This document shows positions 8,620-17,455 of a stretch of DNA of 64,000 bases, one piece after another; positions within the stretch are counted from its first letter, which is position 1, and each line of letters begins with the position of its first letter. Made by a program: the position numbers and the translations under genes. Source of the stretch: Algibacter lectus (GTDB taxonomy: Bacteria > Bacteroidota > Bacteroidia > Flavobacteriales > Flavobacteriaceae); contig NZ_FOLN01000002.1 of NCBI RefSeq assembly GCF_900112395.1, forward strand, positions 496,001 through 560,000. Reading direction: 5' to 3'. The notes under the pieces are model-generated. The model saw nothing but the letters and a program-made list of their open reading frames with translations. It did no database searches and had not been told where the DNA came from.

Positions 8620-9285
8620 TTACTCTAATCCGTATTCCTTGGCTTTATTAGATAGTTCCATTAAATTTTTAACCTCTAATTTTTTCATAAGATTAAACCG
8701 ATGCACTTCTGCTGTACGTTTACTAATGTTTAGCTCGTCTGCAATATCTTTATTATTTTTAAGCTGAAGTACTAAATTAAGTATTTGTTTTTCGCGCTTT
8801 GTAAGCTTAAAAGGATCTTCTACAGGTTTTACTTTTGGAGCAACAGCTGTATTTGTATTACCGTTAACAAAGTTATTCATGATAATAGCTGACACATCTC
8901 CTGTAAAATATTTTCCACCAGAAGCTACTTTATTCAAAGCTTTTAAAAACTCTTCCTTACTTGCTCCTTTTAATAAGTAACCATCGGCTCCAGCTTGAAT
9001 GGCTTGTAACACATACTCTTCCGAATCATGCATAGATAGTACAAGTGTGCGAACATCTGTATATAATCGATTAACCTCTCTAACAGCATCAATACCATTC
9101 ATTTCTGGCATACGTATATCGATAATTAGCACATGTGGCTTATTGGTTTTAAGAACTTCTAAAGCCTCTTTTCCGTTTGAAGCTTCGTCTATAACAACTA
9201 CACCAGACTGATCTTCTAAAAGCGCCTTTATTCCATCACGAACTAAAACATGATCATCTGCTAATACAACATTAATAATATCCAT
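8620..9285 (-). CDS. NarL/FixJ-family response regulator, nitrate regulator candidate
   Basis: 221 residues from the ATG at 9285. An upstream in-frame TTG at 9294 is less likely because it would lie at the transcript start. The N-terminal REC domain has ADDH, the phospho-acceptor Asp in IDIRMPEMNG, Ser in LVLSMHD and Lys in LLKG. The C-terminal LuxR-type helix-turn-helix starts at LTKREKQIL and includes NKDIADELNISKRTAEVH. It lies directly downstream of a NarX-like kinase and between two nitrate gene units. It is therefore the natural candidate for binding the palindromes at 6749, 8307 and 14820. The partner assignment is by neighbourhood. Confidence 0.9.
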   Translation of the reverse strand: MDIINVVLADDHVLVRDGIKALLEDQSGVVVIDEASNGKEALEVLKTNKPHVLIIDIRMPEMNGIDAVREVNRLYTDVRTLVLSMHDSEEYVLQAIQAGADGYLLKGASKEEFLKALNKVASGGKYFTGDVSAIIMNNFVNGNTNTAVAPKVKPVEDPFKLTKREKQILNLVLQLKNNKDIADELNISKRTAEVHRFNLMKKLEVKNLMELSNKAKEYGLE

Positions 9286-9303
9286 AAATAACAATTATAA
9301 GTA

Positions 9304-9335
9304 CAAAAGTAAGACTTTTTAAGTAATGCTACGTA
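9304..9335 (-). promoter_or_regulatory. Promoter of the NarL-like gene with a degenerate operator
   Basis: TACTTTTG on the minus strand (9304-9311) is a perfect TAnnTTTG box 18 bases before the preferred ATG. TAAGTA-ATGC-TACGTA (9320-9335) differs from the nitrate palindrome at one base but lies 8 bases upstream of the box rather than overlapping it. This suggests possible autoregulation, less secure than the other sites. Confidence 0.4.
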
Positions 9336-9370
9336 ATTTGAATTTGATTGTTGGCTTAGTGTTATTAGAA

Positions 9371-9429
9371 ATCACATAACTAAATTAGAAACCTCACTCT
9401 TATGTGATGTCTCGATGCCTTGACATGAC
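9371..9429 (-). repeat. Intergenic inverted repeat plus GTCATGTC-type repeat, copy 1
   Basis: Lies 17-75 bases after the kinase stop codon. It holds a 9-base inverted repeat (ATCACATAA at 9371-9379, TTATGTGAT at 9400-9408). Next to it is a block reading GTCATGTC...GAGACATC on the minus strand (9406-9429). A diverged second block occurs at 60861-60884. Confidence 0.4.
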
Positions 9430-9445
9430 AAAAGAAAATAAAAAA

Positions 9446-11266
9446 CTAATCATCCCTTAAAGGAATATTCAAAGTAACTCGAGTTCCTTTGCCTTCCTCA
9501 GAGCTTAGAAACAAACGGCCATCTATATATTTTATACGTTCTTTCATAAAAGTCATTCCCATACCTCCATCAGCATTTTTAAAGTTTTTTACATTTTGAG
9601 GATCAAAACCTTTACCGTTATCATCAATAACAATGCTTAAAATATTTTTACTATGAGAAAGCGACACTAAAATATGAGTGGAATCGGCGTATTTTATCGC
9701 ATTATTTATCGCTTCCTGGGTTATTCTATAAATATTAATTTCAACTAAAGAATCTAAGCGGTCAGAAAAATCGGTTTTATTAAAAAACACAATTTCTTTT
9801 GCTGTAAGTCTAGCTAATTCTTTTGTGAGTTTAGTTATTGCTGGCACTATACCATGATCGGATAATTCTGGCGGTGTTAAATTAAATGTTGCCGTACGTA
9901 CACCTTTTATAATATTAGTGGTAAGCTCTTTTAGGTGTTCAATTTTGGAAGCCGTTTTTTCAATATCGTTTATATTTATGCTTTCCAAATTATATTTTAA
10001 ACCTGTAAGCATTTGCCCAATGCCATCATGAACATCTTTAGCTATACGGTTCTGTTCTTTTTCTTGATTCTCAATAATTTTACTTGAAATAATTTTTTGC
10101 TGACTTATCTCTTCTTGAAAATTCTTTTTATTTAAACGTTCAATTTCCAATTGTCCCGCCTTTCGCTCCGTAATTTCAGAAGCTATAATAAGAAGTTCGG
10201 TTTTCTCATCATTTGGACTAAAAGGAATTATAGCCATTTCTAACCAAATGCTTTCTCCTTCTTTAGTAGTTGCTTTTACTTCACCTTGCCAACCCGTTTT
10301 TTTATATTTTGTTACTAAGTTTTCTAATGCTATTTTCTCACTTTCTATAGTAGACATCACATTCCAAAACATAGCCGTATCATTAAATCTAGAAAATTTA
10401 AAACGTCTTGAAAACTTATTACCAATATGGATAATTTGACCGCTAGATAAAATACGAGCAAAAAGCAAGGTCTCATCCATCGCCTGACTTAAAGCACGTA
10501 ATTCTTTAATAGATTTTTCTTTAGCATAACTAAGCTCATCAGCATCGAAAGCCATTTTTTTAGCATGCTTTTCGGCCTTGAGTAATTCTGCTAAAGTTGC
10601 ACGAACCGATTTTGCTGTTGGCCAAAATATAAACAGTAATTCTCCTAATAAAATAACTAACGTTAAAACCATTAAAAGCGTCTCTAGTGTGCCTAGCCAG
10701 CGTACTTTTTCGTCCGCCTCTAAACTATACTGATTCACTATTTGATCCATGATTAATAAGAAATCACCCTCATTATCTCTAACCAAGTTAATATCTTTAT
10801 TAAAACTTTCAAGAACCAAACTATCCTTACTTTCGATACTAGTAATAATGCGCTGTGCAGCTTTTTCTATAACTTCAAAAACAACATTTAAAGCTTTAAA
10901 TTTTATGGAAATATCTTTGCTATTTTCCGCAGGTAGACCTAATTCAACATCTCCTTGTTGTAAAGCATTATGAGATAATTGCCAAAGTGACAATGTTTCC
11001 TTTAACCGGTCTTTAATAACAATACTTGCCCTAGGAGTTTCTGCAGTAGCTAGTAATAAAATTTCTTTGGTAAGTTTCTGACTCAGCATACGTTGCCTAC
11101 CCGCAACATTTATAACTGTAGAATCACTCTGCTGCGCCTTTAAATGCTGACGAACAAACATATTACTTACAATTACCGATAAAGCAATGGTGCTTAAGGC
11201 AATAATATATAAACGACTCAATTTACCAAACGTACGCTGATCTAAAGAATTGCCGTTTTTTGTCAT
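9446..11266 (-). CDS. NarX/NarQ-like nitrate sensor histidine kinase
   Basis: 606 residues. One membrane segment at ~18-36 is followed by a periplasmic region opening with VINVAGRQRMLSQ (residues 51-63). This is the PilJ/NarX-type N-terminal motif that corresponds to the nitrate-binding P-box. A second membrane segment lies at ~190-212, then a coiled coil, a PAS domain (~265-365) and a HisKA_3 dimerisation domain with the phospho-His near 412 (AKDVHDGIGQ). The ATPase domain has QEAINNA, DDNGKGFD and GGMGM. It is the last gene of the nirB-nirD-DUF4202 unit and is followed by the NarL-like regulator. Nitrate as ligand is inferred from motif and context. Confidence 0.88.
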   Translation of the reverse strand: MTKNGNSLDQRTFGKLSRLYIIALSTIALSVIVSNMFVRQHLKAQQSDSTVINVAGRQRMLSQKLTKEILLLATAETPRASIVIKDRLKETLSLWQLSHNALQQGDVELGLPAENSKDISIKFKALNVVFEVIEKAAQRIITSIESKDSLVLESFNKDINLVRDNEGDFLLIMDQIVNQYSLEADEKVRWLGTLETLLMVLTLVILLGELLFIFWPTAKSVRATLAELLKAEKHAKKMAFDADELSYAKEKSIKELRALSQAMDETLLFARILSSGQIIHIGNKFSRRFKFSRFNDTAMFWNVMSTIESEKIALENLVTKYKKTGWQGEVKATTKEGESIWLEMAIIPFSPNDEKTELLIIASEITERKAGQLEIERLNKKNFQEEISQQKIISSKIIENQEKEQNRIAKDVHDGIGQMLTGLKYNLESININDIEKTASKIEHLKELTTNIIKGVRTATFNLTPPELSDHGIVPAITKLTKELARLTAKEIVFFNKTDFSDRLDSLVEINIYRITQEAINNAIKYADSTHILVSLSHSKNILSIVIDDNGKGFDPQNVKNFKNADGGMGMTFMKERIKYIDGRLFLSSEEGKGTRVTLNIPLRDD

Positions 11267-11278
11267 TTATTTTAATTT

Positions 11279-11863
11279 TTAAGAAATAGCTTCTTTTACC
11301 AAAGCTAAACTCTTTTCGGAAAACTTAATTTTCAATGCCTCGGCATGGCCTTCATCAGACATTTTCTTCCAAGTTTTTTGTAGAATATCAATTATTTTTT
11401 CATCGCTGTGTTTAGCAGCGAACTCATCGAAGTAAAAATCAAGAAACACTAAACAAATAACATCTTCAATAGTTTGAGATTCTTTATTTTTCTTAATTAG
11501 TTTTTTAAGTACAATAGCCTTAACACGGTCTATAAATTCATCATCGTAACCTACTTCTTTTAAAATGTCACCAGTTAATTCTGCATGCATTTGCTTTAAA
11601 TCTTGGCGCCATTTTAAATAACCAACACGATCCATTGGGTATTCATTTCTAGCAATTTTCCATCTGCAAATATGCTGAGCTCTAGCAGCTATCTGCAAGG
11701 CTTTAGAAGCATTCGGGTCAAACTGCAACAAGGTTCTACTCATGCGTTGTGAGTACAATAATTCTTTCGGATATTCCATACCCGAAACCGAATACGTATT
11801 TACATCTTCAGCATTTTTTTTATCAATTAAAGCAATCGCAGTTTCAAATCTTGTAGGTTTCAT
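11279..11863 (-). CDS. DUF4202 protein, nitrite-reductase operon member of unknown function
   Basis: 194 residues, soluble, no signal peptide. Recognisable as the DUF4202 family by FETAIALID at the start, ARAQHICRWKI in the middle and QTIEDVICLVFLDFYFDEF near residues 135-152. It is all-helical in appearance, with His and Glu/Asp residues placed as in HD-type hydrolases, though I see no clean HD motif. Only 11 bases separate it from nirD and 12 from the kinase, so it is cotranscribed with nitrite reductase. Its function is not known to me; a role in nitrite or ammonium metabolism is suggested only by position. Confidence 0.8.
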   Translation of the reverse strand: MKPTRFETAIALIDKKNAEDVNTYSVSGMEYPKELLYSQRMSRTLLQFDPNASKALQIAARAQHICRWKIARNEYPMDRVGYLKWRQDLKQMHAELTGDILKEVGYDDEFIDRVKAIVLKKLIKKNKESQTIEDVICLVFLDFYFDEFAAKHSDEKIIDILQKTWKKMSDEGHAEALKIKFSEKSLALVKEAIS

Positions 11864-11874
11864 TTTTTCATTTT

Positions 11875-12252
11875 TTAATCTGAAAAGCCAATATACACAT
11901 TTTCTCCTTCAATTTTAACAGGATAAGTTGCAATGGGGTCTAAATCTCCATTTAAATTCTCTCCTGTTAGTAATGAAAATGTTTTTTTATGCAACGGACA
12001 AGCTATTTTTGGAATTCCTTTATGATCGCCTAACATACCTCTAGATAAAACCATTTCTTGTTTTTCTGGAGACAAATTTTGACAAGCGTACCATGTATTT
12101 AATCTAGAAAAATTGAAAACAGCAATTTGCAAATCTTTATACTTTACACATGCTCCTCCATCTTTAGGAAAGGCATCTACTGAAGCTGCTTTAAACCAAA
12201 CTTTTACGTCTTCTTCTTTTACTGTTTTGTATTTTGATAATAAAGTTTCCAT
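11875..12252 (-). CDS. nirD: Nitrite reductase small subunit, NirD
   Basis: 125 residues with the Rieske-like fold of the NirD family. The second ligand pair is visible as CPLH. The first CxH pair of true Rieske proteins is replaced by ACQNLSP, so an intact [2Fe-2S] cluster is unlikely; loss of ligands is common in NirD. It supports NirB in NAD(P)H-dependent reduction of nitrite to ammonium in the cytoplasm. It sits 30 bases after nirB. Confidence 0.9.
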   Translation of the reverse strand: METLLSKYKTVKEEDVKVWFKAASVDAFPKDGGACVKYKDLQIAVFNFSRLNTWYACQNLSPEKQEMVLSRGMLGDHKGIPKIACPLHKKTFSLLTGENLNGDLDPIATYPVKIEGENVYIGFSD

Positions 12253-12282
12253 AAATATATCTGTTTGAAATAAGAATTATTT

Positions 12283-14796
12283 TTAATTTTTCCAGTGTTC
12301 TGGCATTTTTTGATCTCTCATAGGAACAAATACTAAATTATCATCTCTATCATCTGAATTCACAAAATGATTAAAACGCTTTTTAGTGTTTTCATTCTCT
12401 ATAGCTTGTTTCCATTCACACTCGTAAGCATCGATCAAAAACTGCATTTCTTTTTCTAATTCAGAAGCAATATTTAAGCTATCATCAATTACAATTTTTT
12501 TCAATTGTTCGATACCACCTTCTAACTTATCTAACCAAGCAGCAGTTCTCATTAATGGAGCAGCTGTTTGTATGTAATACATTAAGTAACGATCTAAATA
12601 TTTTAAAACCGTTTCATTATCTATTTTTTCAGCTAATAACTCGGCATGTCTTGGGGTTGCACCACCATTTCCACCAACGTATAAATTCCAACCACCTTCT
12701 ACAGCAATTACGCCAAAATCTTTTCCTCGAGCTTCGGCACATTCACGAATACATCCCGAAACCCCACCTTTTAATTTATGCGGAGAACGCAAACCTTTAT
12801 ATCTATTTTCTAATTCTATAGCGAAAGAAATACTCTCATCTAAACCGTAACGACACCAAGTAGAACCTACACAACTTTTTACTGTTCTTAAAGATTTACC
12901 ATAGGCATGTCCACTCTCGAAACCAGCATCTATTAACTCTTTCCAAATAGCGGGTAAATCGTTTAATTCTGCTCCAAAGAAATCGATACGTGCACCACCG
13001 GTAATTTTTGTATATAAATTGTATTTAGAACCAATTTGACCTAGAACAATTAAACCTTCGGGTGTAATTTCTCCACCAGCAATTCTTGGTACTACAGAAT
13101 ACGTTCCGTTACGTTGAATATTGGCTAAGAATTTATCGTTTGTATCTTGTGTAACATCTTCTTTATTTGGAGTGAAATTATATAAACTAGCAAAAATAGA
13201 AGATACTAATGGTTTACAAGTTTCGCAACCATGACCGGTTCCACAAGTATCAAGAACCTCATTAAAAGAGGTCAGTTTTTTAATTTTTATAATACCATAT
13301 AATTCTTGACGACTATATTCAAAATGCTCACAAATGACATTTTTAACCGTTTTACCAAGAGATTTCAACGTTTCGTTTACCAAATCGGTAACCATAGGTT
13401 TACAACCTCCACAACTTGTACTGGCTTTAGTAGATGAAATTACACCGGCTAAATCTTCGCAAGAACCATCTTTAATAGCACCACAAATTTGACCTTTACT
13501 CACGTTTTCGCAAGAACAAATTTGCGCCGTATCCGGTAAATCTAAAGCACTACCAAAAGCACCGCCTTCGGTTGCTGGTAATATTAATTGTGCAGCATCT
13601 TCCGGGATAGCCATACCATTTAAGTATACTTGATGAAGCATATTATAATCGGATGCATCACCAACTAAAATCCCTCCTAAAAGACTTTTACCGTCGAGAC
13701 TTACATTAATTCGTTTATATAAATGTTGTGTTTTATTTTCAAAAATAACAGAATGCCCTTTTGATGCCGGCATAAAAGGTTCACCAAAACTCGCCACATC
13801 AACACCAATTAATTTTAATTTGGTAGACATATCAATTTCGGCAGGCATTAAACTTTCGGTTTTACCTAAAATTTGATCGACAGCAACACCAGCCATATCA
13901 TAACCTGGAGCTACTAAACCAAAAATCATTTGATTGTAAAGAGCAATTTCACCAATAGCATAAATACTATCGTCCGATGTTTGCATCTTGTTATCAACCA
14001 CAATACCACCGCGTACCCCCATTTCTAAACCGCAAGTTTTTCCAAGTTCATCTCTTGGTCTAATTCCTGCTGAAATAATAAGCATATCGCAATCTAAAAC
14101 GTCGTCTTCTCCAAACTCCATTCCCGTAATTGCTTTATCTCCTAAAATTTGATTGGTTGCTTTACTTAGGTGAATATTTAAACCGATAGACTCCAATTTT
14201 AATTGAAGCACTTGGCTACTGCGTGAATCTAACTGCCTTGGCATTAATTTAGAAGCGAACTCTACAATATGCGGCTCTAACCCCATATCCATAGCAGCTT
14301 TACCAGCTTCTAAACCTAATAACCCACCACCAAGCACAGCAGCTCTAGGGTTAGGATTTGTCTTTTTAACCTTTTCTGCATACGCCAACATGCCTTCTAG
14401 ATCTTCAATAGTTCTATATACAAAAACACCTTCTTTTTCAACACCTTTTATTGGTGGAACAAAAGCAGATGATCCCGTAGCTAAAACTAAGTAATCGTAT
14501 GAAAATTCACGGTCTTTAACCGTTGTTATGGTCTTTTTTGAACGATGAATATCACTAACACGTTCACCTGTTATTAATTCTATACCATTTTCGGCATACC
14601 ATTCGGCAGGTGCCATTTCTAAAGCTTTAGCATCTTGATTTTCAAAAAACTCACTTAAGTGTACACGATCGTACGCTGGGCGAGGTTCTTCACCAAAAAC
14701 CGTTACTTTAAATGCTTCATTTCCAGATTGTGCTACAAATTTTTCACAAAATTTATAACCAACCATTCCATTTCCAACAACTATGATATTTTTCAT
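12283..14796 (-). CDS. nirB: Nitrite reductase [NAD(P)H] large subunit, NirB
   Basis: 837 residues, full length. It has an FAD site (VVGNGMVGYKF), an NAD site (VLGGGLLGLEAG) and BFD-type [2Fe-2S] cysteines (CSCEN, CGGC). A second BFD-like segment contains CGTGHGCETC. The ferredoxin-like half-domain is at ~560-620. The sirohaem/4Fe-4S ligands are present as C-x5-C near 640 (SCVGSTWC) and C-x3-C near 680 (GCIREC). It catalyses six-electron reduction of nitrite to ammonium. It is first in the nirB-nirD-DUF4202-kinase unit and has a strong copy of the palindromic operator at its promoter. Confidence 0.96.
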   Translation of the reverse strand: MKNIIVVGNGMVGYKFCEKFVAQSGNEAFKVTVFGEEPRPAYDRVHLSEFFENQDAKALEMAPAEWYAENGIELITGERVSDIHRSKKTITTVKDREFSYDYLVLATGSSAFVPPIKGVEKEGVFVYRTIEDLEGMLAYAEKVKKTNPNPRAAVLGGGLLGLEAGKAAMDMGLEPHIVEFASKLMPRQLDSRSSQVLQLKLESIGLNIHLSKATNQILGDKAITGMEFGEDDVLDCDMLIISAGIRPRDELGKTCGLEMGVRGGIVVDNKMQTSDDSIYAIGEIALYNQMIFGLVAPGYDMAGVAVDQILGKTESLMPAEIDMSTKLKLIGVDVASFGEPFMPASKGHSVIFENKTQHLYKRINVSLDGKSLLGGILVGDASDYNMLHQVYLNGMAIPEDAAQLILPATEGGAFGSALDLPDTAQICSCENVSKGQICGAIKDGSCEDLAGVISSTKASTSCGGCKPMVTDLVNETLKSLGKTVKNVICEHFEYSRQELYGIIKIKKLTSFNEVLDTCGTGHGCETCKPLVSSIFASLYNFTPNKEDVTQDTNDKFLANIQRNGTYSVVPRIAGGEITPEGLIVLGQIGSKYNLYTKITGGARIDFFGAELNDLPAIWKELIDAGFESGHAYGKSLRTVKSCVGSTWCRYGLDESISFAIELENRYKGLRSPHKLKGGVSGCIRECAEARGKDFGVIAVEGGWNLYVGGNGGATPRHAELLAEKIDNETVLKYLDRYLMYYIQTAAPLMRTAAWLDKLEGGIEQLKKIVIDDSLNIASELEKEMQFLIDAYECEWKQAIENENTKKRFNHFVNSDDRDDNLVFVPMRDQKMPEHWKN

Positions 14797-14813
14797 AAAC
14801 TACGTATTTAATA

Positions 14814-14835
14814 CAAAACTAAGTAATTTTACTTA
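14814..14835 (-). promoter_or_regulatory. nirB promoter and palindromic operator
   Basis: TAGTTTTG on the minus strand (14814-14821) is a perfect -7 box 17 bases before the nirB start codon. TAAGTA-ATTT-TACTTA (14820-14835) overlaps its upstream edge by two bases, the same geometry and flanks (CAAAACTAAGTA on the plus strand) as at the nitrate transporter. A TACGTA motif occurs on each side, at 14801 and 14863. No -33 TTG is seen. Confidence 0.65.
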
Positions 14836-14960
14836 ATTTTAATACTTAAACATATAGTTTTTTACGTAGTGCCCTAATAATTACATATTTCCTAAATTGA
14901 CAATCGTTTAATTAAGTATTAGGCAAAAAACAGGATTATGAATTATCAAAATATCAGGAT

Positions 14961-17258
14961 TTAAACAGATGCTTCTACCGTAATCACCACACTTTTAGAT
15001 GCTGGAGTCTTTGCGGTATGCGCAAAACTATCTAATGGTACCAGCACATTAGTTTCAGGAAAATATGTAGCACAGCAGTTTTTAGGGATATCATAACCAA
15101 CCACTTTAAAGTTGTTAGCATGGCGTTTAACACCTTTAAATTCTGACTTTAAATTAACCACCTGATGTTCTTTTAAGCCACGTACCTCCATGTCTTCACG
15201 ATTCATAAAAATAATACGACGTTCGTTAAAAACACCTCTGTAGCGATCATCTAATCCGTAAATTGTAGTATTAAATTGATCGTGACTACGTATTGTCATC
15301 ATAATCAGTTCATCATCCTTTAATTTCCATTCAGGAAGTTTATTAACCGAAAAATTAGCTTTTCCTGTTTTGGTATTAAATTTTCTAACGCGAGCCCCAT
15401 TTGGTAAATAAAAGCCTGAAGGATTTTTTAAACGCGTATTGTAATCCTCAAAACCAGAAACCACTTCCGCAATATCATCACGAACCAATTTATAATCATC
15501 TTTATAAGATAACCATTTCACCTTAGTTTTATGTTTTAAAGTCGCATGTGCAACACCACAAACTACAGCTACCTCACTTAATAAATCATCAGAGCATGGT
15601 TCTAAAATACCTTTAGTAGATGATACCACACCCATTGAATTCTCTACACTTTGCACCTGTTCTCCAGATTTTTGATAATCTTTTTCGGTACGCCCTAAAC
15701 ATGGTAAAATCAAAGCTTCTTTACCGGTAACCAAATGCGAACGATTTAATTTTGTACTCACATGAACCGTTAAGTTACAATTAGCTAATCCTTGAGCTGA
15801 ATAACCCGTATCAGGCACAGCTGAAATAAAATTACCACCTAAACCAAAAAAGACTTTTACCTTTTTCTCGTACATGGCTTTAATGGTTTCAATAACTGAA
15901 AAACCATGTTTTGCACTAGGCTTAAATCCATACTTAGTTTCAATTTTATCCAAAAAAGCTTGTGGAGCAGCTTCCCATATACCAACCGTTCTGTCGCCTT
16001 GCACGTTAGAATGCCCGCGTACAGGACAAGTTCCTGCGCCTTCCTTACCAATACTTCCTTTTAACAAAAGTAAATTAACAAGTTCTCGAATATTATCAAC
16101 TGCATTTTCATGCTGCGTTAACCCCATGGCCCAACAGACAATAATTTTTTCATTGTTTAAAATTAAATCAAAAGTTTGATTAAAAATATCTACAGAAACA
16201 CCGGAAGCTTTTAAGCATTCATCAAAATTATAAGTTTTTAAATTTGCTATAAACGCCTTGTAATCACTAGTATATTCCTCAATAAAATGTTTATCAAAAA
16301 CATTACCTAGCTCCTCTTCTTTTTCTAATAATTTTAGAAGAATTGCCTTTATAAAAGCCACATCGCCATTTATAGTAATTGGCACAAAAACATCGGCTAA
16401 TTTTGTACCACCTGTTAATAATTTTATAGGATTTTGAGGATCGGTGAATTTAATTAAGCCCGCTTCTGGCAACGGATTAATCGCTATTATTTTACCGCCA
16501 TTATTTTTACATTTTTCTAAAGCACTTAGCATTCTTGGATGGTTCGTTGCTGGGTTTTGACCAATAACCATAACCACTTCAGCTTTATATAAATCGTCTA
16601 ATTTCACCGAGCCTTTACCAATACCTAAAGTTTCAGTAAGCGCACTTCCACTAGCTTCATGACACATATTCGAACAATCGGGTAAATTTGAAGTTCCAAA
16701 TTCGCGTACAAATAATTGATATAAAAAAGCCGCCTCATTCGTTGTTCTTCCTGAGGTATAAAAAGCAGCTTCGTCTGGATTATTTAGCGCATTTAAATGA
16801 CTTCCTACTTTATCAAAAGCAGCTTCCCAAGAAATGGGTTGGTAATGCGTAGCCCCTTCCGGCAAAAACATAGGTTCTGCTAAACGACCTGATTTACCAA
16901 TTTCAAAATCGGTAAAATTTGCCAATTCATCAACAGAATATTTTGCAAAAAAATCGCGATTAATAGTTTTATTCTGTGCTTCTTCAGCAATAGCTTTCAT
17001 ACCATTTTCACAGTATTCACCAATAGCAGAACGCTCATCATCTGGATCTGGCCAAGCACAACCTGGACAATCAAAACCACCTTTCTGATTTATTTTCAAT
17101 GATAACTTCAACGCATCAGAAGCTTTCATGTATTTATTAACTTGTATTGCAGCCGCTTTTAGAGCACCAAAACCTACCGTGTTTTTTGGAGGGGCTTCCG
17201 TTTTTAAACTGGTAAATCCCTCTGGTGTTTTTGCTTTATCTTTTGCTGAACTGCTCAT
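14961..17258 (-). CDS. FdhF/YdeP-family molybdopterin oxidoreductase
   Basis: 765 residues. The N-terminal CPGCAWP motif and a following Cys in EYCENG are typical of the YdeP/formate-dehydrogenase-alpha-like family. The molybdopterin domain follows (TSGRTTNEAA, VIGQNPATNHPR, CWAMGLTQHENA). The C-terminal molybdopterin-binding domain starts near MMTIRSHDQFNTT. No signal peptide, so cytoplasmic. The substrate of this family is not settled, and annotation as formate dehydrogenase would go beyond the evidence. It lies between the nirB promoter and the mocA/xdhC genes and depends on the same cofactor as the nitrate reductase. Confidence 0.88.
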   Translation of the reverse strand: MSSSAKDKAKTPEGFTSLKTEAPPKNTVGFGALKAAAIQVNKYMKASDALKLSLKINQKGGFDCPGCAWPDPDDERSAIGEYCENGMKAIAEEAQNKTINRDFFAKYSVDELANFTDFEIGKSGRLAEPMFLPEGATHYQPISWEAAFDKVGSHLNALNNPDEAAFYTSGRTTNEAAFLYQLFVREFGTSNLPDCSNMCHEASGSALTETLGIGKGSVKLDDLYKAEVVMVIGQNPATNHPRMLSALEKCKNNGGKIIAINPLPEAGLIKFTDPQNPIKLLTGGTKLADVFVPITINGDVAFIKAILLKLLEKEEELGNVFDKHFIEEYTSDYKAFIANLKTYNFDECLKASGVSVDIFNQTFDLILNNEKIIVCWAMGLTQHENAVDNIRELVNLLLLKGSIGKEGAGTCPVRGHSNVQGDRTVGIWEAAPQAFLDKIETKYGFKPSAKHGFSVIETIKAMYEKKVKVFFGLGGNFISAVPDTGYSAQGLANCNLTVHVSTKLNRSHLVTGKEALILPCLGRTEKDYQKSGEQVQSVENSMGVVSSTKGILEPCSDDLLSEVAVVCGVAHATLKHKTKVKWLSYKDDYKLVRDDIAEVVSGFEDYNTRLKNPSGFYLPNGARVRKFNTKTGKANFSVNKLPEWKLKDDELIMMTIRSHDQFNTTIYGLDDRYRGVFNERRIIFMNREDMEVRGLKEHQVVNLKSEFKGVKRHANNFKVVGYDIPKNCCATYFPETNVLVPLDSFAHTAKTPASKSVVITVEASV

Positions 17259-17455
17259 AAATAATAGTGGTTTCTGTTTTAATTATCTAAAATTACATTT
17301 TTATATAAGACTTAATCAAATTGAAATAAAAATATTTCATAGCTAAAGAATGATTAAATAAAACATAAGACACAAAAATATCTTTATTCAAACGGAGATT
17401 TATCCTCTATTTTGATAAAATCATACTCTAAAACAGCTACAAACAAATGAATAAG

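Noticed and set aside
14961-17258. Formate dehydrogenase as the firm identity of this gene
   Set aside because: The sequence matches the YdeP/FdhF-like family, whose substrates vary; no formate-pathway genes are adjacent.
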